From assembly GCA_019912315.1 (NCBI GenBank), contig JAIOJA010000008.1, forward strand, positions 1-45,667: 45,667 bases of DNA. The letters run 5' to 3'. Made by a program: the position numbers and the translations under genes. Numbering within the stretch: the first letter of the stretch is position 1; each line of letters starts with the position of its first letter. The notes under the pieces are model-generated. The model saw only the letters and a program-made list of their open reading frames with translations, was not told the origin of the DNA and searched no databases. Of the stretch, positions 17,152 to 23,843 are shown piece after piece. Source of the stretch: Planctomycetota bacterium (GTDB lineage Bacteria > Planctomycetota > UBA8742 > UBA2392).

Positions 17152-18084
17152 ATGAAGATCCGCTTCTGGGGAGTACGCGGCAGCCTGCCAACGCCCGGGC
17201 CCGACACAGCCCGCTACGGCGGCAACACCACGTGCATTCAAGTCATCCGGGATACCGGCCCGCTGATCATCATTGATGCCGGCACCGGCTTGCGGATGCT
17301 CGGCGAAGAGCTGATGAAAACGCGCAAGCCGCCCTTCGACATCAAGCTGCTGGTAACCCACACCCACTGGGATCACATACACGGTTTCCCGTTTTTCGTG
17401 CCGATCTACACGCCTGGCAGCAAGGTTGAGGTAATGGGCATCGGGCCGCTGCGCGAAGGCAAAAGCTTTGAACAGGTCATGCGCGACCAGATGACCTACA
17501 GCTACTTTCCGGTCGAAAACACCATGCTTGATAACGTCGTCAGCTACCAGGATTTCAACCAGAAGTTTCCCGACGGCGTGGAAAAGAGCTTCGACCTGAC
17601 GGACGGCGTGAAGGTCACCCTGAAACTGACCAACCACCCCGTCTACTGCATCGCATACAAGATCGAGGCTGACGACAAGACCTTCATCTTCACCGGCGAC
17701 CACGAACCCTGGAGCAAGACCACAACCGAGGACCGCCCCGGCGACACGCGCGAGCTGTTCCGCATCATGAACCACCGTATGCAGGAGTTCTGCCGCGGAG
17801 CCGACCTGATCGCCATTGACACAACCTACACACAGGGCGACTACGAAAGCACCGGCAACCCCGCGCTCAGCAAGCGCGGCTGGGGACACAGCTACTTCGA
17901 GTTCAACATCCAGCTTGCCAAGGCCGCCGCCGTGAAACGCATGGCCTTTACCCATCACGACCCGTCCCGAACCGACGACGCGCTCGACCGTTTAATGGAA
18001 GACACATACCTGCCCATGGGCGCGAAAGAGGCCCCGGAAACCGAGTTCTTCGCCGCGCGCGAGGGCATGGAAGTCGAACTGTAA
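17152..18084 (+). CDS. MBL-fold metallo-hydrolase
   Basis: A 310-residue metallo-beta-lactamase-fold hydrolase. The N-terminal FWGVRGSLPTPGP with YGGNTTC, and the HTHWDHIHGFPFF motif around 75-85, are characteristic of a subfamily of uncharacterised MBL phosphodiesterase-like enzymes. Further metal ligands are the GDHEP aspartate, an aspartate in LIAIDTTY and a histidine in FTHHDPSRTDD. RNase Z and cyclic-nucleotide phosphodiesterases share this fold, so a nucleotide or phosphodiester substrate is plausible but unproven. An SD-like AAAGGA lies 5 nt before the ATG. A hairpin separates it from the next gene. Confidence 0.88.
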   Translation: MKIRFWGVRGSLPTPGPDTARYGGNTTCIQVIRDTGPLIIIDAGTGLRMLGEELMKTRKPPFDIKLLVTHTHWDHIHGFPFFVPIYTPGSKVEVMGIGPLREGKSFEQVMRDQMTYSYFPVENTMLDNVVSYQDFNQKFPDGVEKSFDLTDGVKVTLKLTNHPVYCIAYKIEADDKTFIFTGDHEPWSKTTTEDRPGDTRELFRIMNHRMQEFCRGADLIAIDTTYTQGDYESTGNPALSKRGWGHSYFEFNIQLAKAAAVKRMAFTHHDPSRTDDALDRLMEDTYLPMGAKEAPETEFFAAREGMEVEL

Positions 18085-18120
18085 CGAGTCCGGGTTCAGA
18101 CGCATCGGACCCGAGACTCG
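18085..18120 (+). terminator. Hairpin downstream of the MBL gene
   Basis: CGAGTCCGGGT (18085-18095) pairs with ACCCGAGACTCG (18109-18120) over 11 bp with one bulged base, beginning right after the stop codon. The U tract is poor (GACGTTTCTG), so it could be a weak terminator, a 3'-end stabiliser or an attenuator for the next gene. Confidence 0.45.
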
Positions 18121-18130
18121 GACGTTTCTG

Positions 18131-19039
18131 ATGGCCAAGAAAAAACTCGACAAGAAACTCGACCTGAATTCACTCAGTATTCCTGACGAGAAGAAGCGTC
18201 GCGGTTCGTTTATCGTACGCATCGCCACCCGTCGCATGACCCTGCGCCAGAATCGCGCCGCCCTGAAGGCCGCGTCACGCATGGTGCTCGTACTGCCCCT
18301 GATCCAGGTGGCCCTGCTGGTCGGCGTGCTGAAGGGCGAAACCTGGATGCTGCTGCTGGGGCTGGAAGGACTGATGATCGCCTGGCTTGCGACCGGGCAA
18401 CTGTCACGACCGAACCCGGAGAGCAAGTTACTTGGCTACGGGCTTGCCGTGCTGAACACCGGGTTGCTTGGCGCGGTCGGGCTGTTTCTAGGCAGTCATG
18501 TGTTCTGGGTGGTCGGGCTGCTGGGGCTGCTGCCCGTCACGGCGCTCGTGTTCCGCGCGACAGGCGCCAGAACGATCCGGCACGCGTGGCTGGCATACGT
18601 GGCGCCGCTGCTGCTGCTTGCGCTGTTCTGCGGGGCGGGACGCGCCACCCTGATCCATTCCGAGACACTGGAGGACCCGCATTCGCGACGTGTGCATCTC
18701 GACATCGCGTGGTACGCGCTTCAGTTGCGCGGGGCGAACGGCACCGAACGCGCACTGATGCGCCTGCGTCAGGCGCAGGCCGCCTTCGCCGAACAGGACT
18801 ACGAAAGCGCCTACCGGTACGCGGACGACGGCGCCTTTGACGGCGGGCGGTTCATTCGACCCATTCCGGTTTCGCTGATCGGGCAGGACCTGCTGGACAG
18901 TCTGCTGCGGGTGAAAGCGCAGTCCCACTACAACCGGCGCTGGGGCAAGCACGGCACGATCTTCACGCCGATCGCCCCGGACCCGCTGCCCGCAGAGATC
19001 CTGGCCGATCCCAAGGCCGCCGTCCGCTGGGGATGGTGA
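18131..19039 (+). CDS. Hypothetical multi-pass membrane protein
   Basis: I do not recognise this 302-residue protein. A Lys/Arg-rich N-terminus of about 45 residues is followed by about five hydrophobic segments (55-175), such as MVLVLPLIQVALLVGVL and AYVAPLLLLALFCGAG. The C-terminal 120 residues are soluble and helical, with a short repeat-like stretch around ALMRLRQAQAAFAEQDYESAYRYADDGAF that recalls a TPR. It follows the MBL gene in the same direction and converges on the glycosyltransferase with a 6-bp gap. Confidence 0.8.
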   Translation: MAKKKLDKKLDLNSLSIPDEKKRRGSFIVRIATRRMTLRQNRAALKAASRMVLVLPLIQVALLVGVLKGETWMLLLGLEGLMIAWLATGQLSRPNPESKLLGYGLAVLNTGLLGAVGLFLGSHVFWVVGLLGLLPVTALVFRATGARTIRHAWLAYVAPLLLLALFCGAGRATLIHSETLEDPHSRRVHLDIAWYALQLRGANGTERALMRLRQAQAAFAEQDYESAYRYADDGAFDGGRFIRPIPVSLIGQDLLDSLLRVKAQSHYNRRWGKHGTIFTPIAPDPLPAEILADPKAAVRWGW

Positions 19040-19045
19040 AAAGCC

Positions 19046-20200
19046 TCATCCCTTTGCACCGGCAACACGACCAAACAACTCCAGCAGTCTGGCGGCGCGC
19101 TCCTGGTATGTGTACGCCTGTGCGTCCAGCACCGCGCGCTGCGAAAGCCGCTGCGCCAGCGCGGCGTCACCCGCCAGTTCCGTGAGCGCGCCCGCCAGGG
19201 AGGCGGCGTTGCCGCCCTGGCAAAGGCGGGCGTTTTCGCCGTCGCGCAATACCTCGCGGATACTGGGCACGTCCGCCGCGACGATCGGCAGCCCCATCGC
19301 CATGTACTCGAACACTTTCAGGGGCGACGTGAACCGCGCGCTGATGGCGTGCTCCGGCGGCGAAGAGTGTACGGCGCACGCCGCACTCTTGACGTGTAAA
19401 GGAATGTCTTTCTGCGGGACGCGCCCCACAAGATCAACGCGATCGCCAATGCCAAGGCGCGCAATATCCGCCTTCAGGCGTTGCTGCTCTTCCGCCTTGC
19501 CGCCGCCAACGACCTTCAGGCGCAGCCCGGGCGCAGCGGCAAGGGCTTCCAGCAGGGTGGACAGACCCTTCCAGAACTGAAGCGTCCCGACCCACAGCAC
19601 GGTCCGCCCGTCGCCGCCCTCCCACACGGGTGCGAACGTTGACGTATCAACACCACTCGGGACAACACCCGCCGGGCCGTGATAGCCAAACCGCGCACGG
19701 ATTTCGTCCAGCAGCCCCGCCGTAATCGCCGCAACACCCGCGGCCTTGTCATAGATGCGCTGCTCAAGCTCGTGCAGGCGGCGTGACCGCTGCGGGGTAT
19801 CACCGCGATCTTCCGCCCACAGCTCGCCGATCAGGTGGGCTTCATACACCAGCGGAATATCCGTCCCCTTGCGTGCGAAATACGCTGCCAGCTTGTCGCC
19901 GCGCAGCCACAACACGTCGGCCTGGCTTCCGTGCAGCGCCTTGCGGAACGCCCGAAAGAACACGCGGTTCAGCGTCAGCCCGGCGCGCTTGTGGACACTG
20001 GGCAGAGTGCGGATGGACAGTCCCGCCGGAAGCGTAAGTCCCAATTGCCCGACCGCGTACTCCTGAACGCGCCCTTGCGTGTCCGGCGTGTACCAGGTTA
20101 CTGCCGCGCGCTCCGCGACCGCCGCCAATGTCCGCACGATCGCGCCCCAGCGGGCGCGTCCGGCGTCGATCGGTTCATGGTGGGCAAAAACGACGTGCAT
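19046..20200 (-). CDS. Glycosyltransferase family 4
   Basis: A GT-B fold retaining glycosyltransferase of about 384 residues, likely adding a sugar to a cell-surface glycan or lipid. The C-terminal nucleotide-sugar domain is clear: VVPSGVDTSTF, TVLWVGTLQFWKGLSTLLEA, LKVVGGG, VDLVGRVPQKDIP and the family EX7E-type segment SPLKVFEYMAMGLPIVAADV. I start at MHVVFAHHEP because GT4 enzymes begin with a short strand leading to the donor/acceptor cleft; 16 upstream codons are open but unlike the family. It is divergent from the sigma-like gene. Donor and acceptor are unknown, and no glycan cluster surrounds it. Confidence 0.9.
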   Translation of the reverse strand: MHVVFAHHEPIDAGRARWGAIVRTLAAVAERAAVTWYTPDTQGRVQEYAVGQLGLTLPAGLSIRTLPSVHKRAGLTLNRVFFRAFRKALHGSQADVLWLRGDKLAAYFARKGTDIPLVYEAHLIGELWAEDRGDTPQRSRRLHELEQRIYDKAAGVAAITAGLLDEIRARFGYHGPAGVVPSGVDTSTFAPVWEGGDGRTVLWVGTLQFWKGLSTLLEALAAAPGLRLKVVGGGKAEEQQRLKADIARLGIGDRVDLVGRVPQKDIPLHVKSAACAVHSSPPEHAISARFTSPLKVFEYMAMGLPIVAADVPSIREVLRDGENARLCQGGNAASLAGALTELAGDAALAQRLSQRAVLDAQAYTYQERAARLLELFGRVAGAKG

Positions 20201-20308
20201 GCGCCCATTGGAGCGACCGGCTAGAATCACCGCAAGCTCGTGGATCATTGGTCGCCAGGCGATTTCGATTTCTCACCGAACCTTTTGGGGGCCCGCCGGC
20301 TCCTGTAG

Positions 20309-20857
20309 ATGCCCATGGACGCCGAACTTATCGAGCAGCTTGAAAAGGCACGGCAAGGCGACGTCCAGGCCTTCAGCTACGTCGCAACCGCATTTCGGAC
20401 GCAACTGATCGCCTGGGCACATGAGCTGACACGCGACGCCGAAGATGCGGCACAGGAGGCGCTGATCACGGCCTACACGCATCTTGGTGACCTGCGTGAG
20501 CTTGAGGCACTTCCCGGCTGGTTGCGCACGCTAACCCGCACGGCCGCATTGAGGCAGGGGCGCAGAAAACGCCCGGACGCGATTGCCGAGCCCGAGGCGA
20601 CTGCGGCGCACGAGGACCCGGTCGGGGACGCGGAAGTCCGCCAGGCCGTAAGGGGCGCGGTGAGAGAACTGAGTGAAGCCCAGCAGCAGGTGATCGAGCA
20701 GTATTACCTGGAAGGGCGGAAAATAGGCGAGATCGCACGCGCGATGTCGCTGCCGGAAGGAACCGTCAAGCGTCGCCTGCACGACGCGCGGGAAAAACTG
20801 AGGGTGCGACTTGCCGGCTTCGGCCCGGGTCGCAACGACGACGAATGGAAAGGGTAG
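20309..20857 (+). CDS. RNA polymerase sigma factor, sigma-70 family (ECF-like)
   Basis: A 182-residue two-domain sigma factor. Region 2 is seen in FRTQLIAWAHELTRDAEDAAQEALITAYTHL followed by LPGWLRTLTRTAALRQGRRK; region 4 is seen in LSEAQQQVIEQYYLEGRKIG followed by EIARAMSLPEGTVKRRLHDAREKLR, with a clean helix-turn-helix. Length is that of an ECF factor. No anti-sigma gene is adjacent; its stop codon is 2 nt before the PilT-like ATPase start, and the SD of that gene lies inside this one, so the two are almost certainly cotranscribed. A regulatory link to the pilus-type ATPases is inferred from position only. Confidence 0.9.
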   Translation: MPMDAELIEQLEKARQGDVQAFSYVATAFRTQLIAWAHELTRDAEDAAQEALITAYTHLGDLRELEALPGWLRTLTRTAALRQGRRKRPDAIAEPEATAAHEDPVGDAEVRQAVRGAVRELSEAQQQVIEQYYLEGRKIGEIARAMSLPEGTVKRRLHDAREKLRVRLAGFGPGRNDDEWKG

Positions 20858-20859
20858 CC

Positions 20860-21882
20860 ATGTCCGACCACACGAAAGCCTGGGAAAAGTTCGATGACTG
20901 GATCAAGCAGGGCATCGAGATGCGCGCCAGCGACCTGCACCTCGTGCCGGGCTACAAGCCCAGCCTGCGCGTTGACGGAACGCTGAAGCCGATCGACGAC
21001 ATGATACTTAACAGCGAGCAGACGCACTGGATCGGCGTATGCCTGTTCGGCAACAGCGTCAGCTACGAGTTGGCCGGCGCGGGCGCGCGACACCTGGCCC
21101 GTACCCACGGCGACATCATTGTAGACATCACCGTCGCCAGCGCGGGTGGAAACAAAACCGTGTGCGTGCGCATGCACGGCGGCGAGATTCCGTCGTTCGA
21201 GAAAGTCGACCTGCCGGAGCGCACCATCGAGTTACTGAAGGCGCCGAACGGAATCATCCTGGTCGCCGGGCCCAACGGCAGCGGCAAAACCACGACCCTG
21301 TACTCCATGACCGACTGGATCAATGCCAACCGCGCGGTGCACATCTGCACCGTTGAGCAGCCGCGCCACTACGTGTTCAAGCGCAAACAGGCGATCGTGC
21401 AGCAGCGCGAGGTCGGCCTGGACGGCCCCAGCGCCGCGACGCTGGTTGAAGTCTCGATGAAGCAGGACCCGGACGTAATCATGGTCGGCGACGTCGAAGA
21501 CTTTGAGACACTGGCCGGCATCCTGCACGCCGCCGAGACCGGGCACCTGGTGCTGGTGCAGGTGCACGCCAAGGACGCCCGCGACGCCGTCGAGCGCATT
21601 ATTGACGCCGCGCCGCAATCCATGCACACGCAGGTGAAACGGCAACTCGGCGAGTGCCTGCGCGGCATCACCATCCAGCGTCTGGCGAAGTTCGCGGATG
21701 GCAAAGTGCGTCGCGCCGTCTACGACGTGATGAACGAGAGCGCCCGCAAACTCGTGAACGGGGCCACCCCCGATGCGGGCTACTACCTGGCGCGTGCTGT
21801 CGATCAGGTGGGCACCCACGAGAAGGCCGGCTCAATCACCCGCGAAGAGGGCGAGCGGCTGCGCCACGAGTTCGGGGCGTGA
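20860..21882 (+). CDS. Divergent PilT-like secretion/retraction ATPase
   Basis: A 340-residue hexameric-ATPase-family protein. The N-terminal ASDLHLVPG motif (23-31) and Walker A GPNGSGKT (137-144) are canonical. Others are not: the Asp box normally TxEDPxE reads TVEQPRH (164-170), and the Walker B segment normally GE(I/M)RD reads GDVED (210-214), replacing the catalytic Glu by Asp and losing the Arg. The His-box region reads VQVHAKDA. PilT/PilU usually keep these acids, so the enzyme may hydrolyse ATP weakly or act as a PilU-like or regulatory partner. SD GGAAAGG precedes the ATG, just after the sigma gene stop; the PilB/GspE gene follows. Confidence 0.85.
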   Translation: MSDHTKAWEKFDDWIKQGIEMRASDLHLVPGYKPSLRVDGTLKPIDDMILNSEQTHWIGVCLFGNSVSYELAGAGARHLARTHGDIIVDITVASAGGNKTVCVRMHGGEIPSFEKVDLPERTIELLKAPNGIILVAGPNGSGKTTTLYSMTDWINANRAVHICTVEQPRHYVFKRKQAIVQQREVGLDGPSAATLVEVSMKQDPDVIMVGDVEDFETLAGILHAAETGHLVLVQVHAKDARDAVERIIDAAPQSMHTQVKRQLGECLRGITIQRLAKFADGKVRRAVYDVMNESARKLVNGATPDAGYYLARAVDQVGTHEKAGSITREEGERLRHEFGA

Positions 21883-21917
21883 CTATCGATACAGCGCAGT
21901 GTCGTTGTTCTGGACGA

Positions 21918-21946
21918 CCGTTTCCGGCTAAACTGGAAACGGAGAG
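21918..21946 (+). promoter_or_regulatory. Hairpin overlapping the SD of the PilB/GspE gene
   Basis: CCGTTTCC (21918-21925) and GGAAACGG (21935-21942) form a perfect 8-bp stem with a 9-nt loop. The last two bases of the 3' arm are the first two of the SD GGAG (21941-21944). Folding would compete with ribosome binding, so translational control between the two ATPase genes is possible. Confidence 0.5.
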
Positions 21947-21949
21947 CCA

Positions 21950-23839
21950 ATGACCGAAACGACGACACACCCGCGACACCCCGAACGCAAAGCGGCCCAC
22001 CAGAAACTTGGCGAGATACTGATCGCCAAGGGAAAGCTGCGCACCGACCAGCTTGATCACGCGCTGAAGATGCAGCAGACAATGGGGGGACTGATCGGCA
22101 GCGTGCTTGTTGAGCTAGGTCTGATCAGCGACAGCGACCTGTCCGCGACACTGGCGGAATCCTTGGGGCTGGAGTTGATTGACCTCAACCACCTCGGCGC
22201 CGTTGATCCCGACGCCGCGCATTTCATTCCGGAAAGCATCGCCCGGCGGCACAAGCTGATCGGCGTGCGGTTCGACAAAAGCCGCCCCGAACGCAAGCTG
22301 CCCGACCGCGTAGTGGTCGCCATGTTCGATCCCTGTGATTTCATGGCCCTCGACAGTATTCGCGCCGCCACCAACATGGAGCCCATCGCCGCCGTGGCCG
22401 CGCGCGCGCAGATCATGGACGCGCTCCAAACCGCCTATCTGGAAAGCCCGCTCAGCCTTGAAGAAGCCGTCGGCGAGCTCAAGGACTTCAAGGTCGAGAC
22501 GACCTCCGAGAAGATCGGTGATGACGACTTCTCGCGCCTGAAGTCAGAGGCCGGACTGGCCCCCGTCGTGCGGTTCGTGAACTCCATGCTGTTCGAGGCC
22601 GCACGCCAGAAAGCCAGCGACATTCATATTGAGCCGCAGGAGCACCACCTGCGCTGCCGCTTCCGAATCGACGGCGAATTGCGCGTGGTTGCACCACCGC
22701 CCAAGGAGTTGCAGGCCGCGATCATCAGCCGCATCAAGATCGTCAGCGCGCTGGACATCGCCGAGCGTCGCCTGCCGCAGGACGGGCGCCTCAAGATTCG
22801 CTTTCTCGGACGAAACATCGACGTTCGCGTCAGCACCATGCCCACCGTCTACGGCGAAAAGGTTGTGCTGCGCCTGCTGGACCAGAGCGCCACGACGCTG
22901 AACCTGGAAGACCTGGGATTCGAGGAGGATGTCGTCGCGTCCATGCGTCGGATTATCACGTCGCCCCACGGCATCGTGCTGCTGTGCGGACCTACCGGCT
23001 GCGGCAAAAGCACAACGCTGTACAGCTTCGTCCGCGAGTTGAACCTGACCAACGTCAATATCGTTACGGTCGAAGACCCCGTCGAATACCGCATTGAAGG
23101 TGTGAACCAGACCCACGTGCGCCCGCAGATCGGGCTGAGCTTCGCGAACATTCTGCGCACGATTCTGCGTCAGGACCCGGACATCGTCATGGTCGGCGAA
23201 ATCCGCGACCTTGAAACACTTGAAGTCGCCGTGCAGGCCAGCCTGACCGGACACCTGGTGTTCAGCACCCTGCACACCAACACCTCGATCAGCGCCGTGA
23301 CGCGCATGGTCAACATGGGGCTGCCGGCCTATCTGATTTCCGCCACGCTCAACGCCGCGCTCAGCCAGCGCCTGGTGCGCAAGGTGTGCAAAAGCTGCGC
23401 CCGGCGTGAAGGACTGAAGCCCATGGCGCGTGAAGCCATTGAGCGCGTGCTGGGCCAGTCCGTCGATTTCGAAGTGATGCAGCGGGTGGGCTGTCCGGAG
23501 TGCGGCTACACCGGCTACAAAGGGCGCCTGGCGGTGAACGAATTGTTCGAGCCAAACGACGAGATCCGTGAGCTGATTTCGCACGGCATCGACGAGTACA
23601 AGCTTGAGGACGCGGCGAAGAAGGCGGGTATGCAGTTCCTGATCGACAACGCCTGGCGCAAACTGAAGGCCGGAACCACCACTGTCGAGGAAGTGCTGAG
23701 CCTTGGTTTCCAGAAGGCGGAAGACGCCGCTTCACTTACCCGCGCCCGGAAGGCGCAAGGCAGCGAAGAGATTGTCTTCAAGCACGGCGAAGGCGAAACG
23801 ATAGACCTGGACTCGAATCCGCCGGCCGCCAGCACCTGA
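21950..23839 (+). CDS. Type IV pilus assembly / type II secretion ATPase (PilB/GspE family)
   Basis: A 629-residue extension ATPase. Residues 19-42 match the MshEN motif for c-di-GMP binding (KLGxxLxxxGxxxxxxLxxxLxxQ, with K for the usual R); the second copy (48-71) is degenerate (LIG for RLG, S for Q). The N2 domain follows with QEHHLRCRFRIDG. Walker A is GPTGCGKS (347-354), the Asp box is VEDPVEY, Walker B DPDIVMVGEIRD and the His box STLHTN, all canonical. A zinc-binding CxxC pair (CKSCARR and CPECGYTG) is typical of GspE/PilB. It forms a block with the PilT-like and sigma genes; no pilin, PilC or PilQ gene is near. Confidence 0.93.
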   Translation: MTETTTHPRHPERKAAHQKLGEILIAKGKLRTDQLDHALKMQQTMGGLIGSVLVELGLISDSDLSATLAESLGLELIDLNHLGAVDPDAAHFIPESIARRHKLIGVRFDKSRPERKLPDRVVVAMFDPCDFMALDSIRAATNMEPIAAVAARAQIMDALQTAYLESPLSLEEAVGELKDFKVETTSEKIGDDDFSRLKSEAGLAPVVRFVNSMLFEAARQKASDIHIEPQEHHLRCRFRIDGELRVVAPPPKELQAAIISRIKIVSALDIAERRLPQDGRLKIRFLGRNIDVRVSTMPTVYGEKVVLRLLDQSATTLNLEDLGFEEDVVASMRRIITSPHGIVLLCGPTGCGKSTTLYSFVRELNLTNVNIVTVEDPVEYRIEGVNQTHVRPQIGLSFANILRTILRQDPDIVMVGEIRDLETLEVAVQASLTGHLVFSTLHTNTSISAVTRMVNMGLPAYLISATLNAALSQRLVRKVCKSCARREGLKPMAREAIERVLGQSVDFEVMQRVGCPECGYTGYKGRLAVNELFEPNDEIRELISHGIDEYKLEDAAKKAGMQFLIDNAWRKLKAGTTTVEEVLSLGFQKAEDAASLTRARKAQGSEEIVFKHGEGETIDLDSNPPAAST

Positions 23840-23843
23840 CCAG

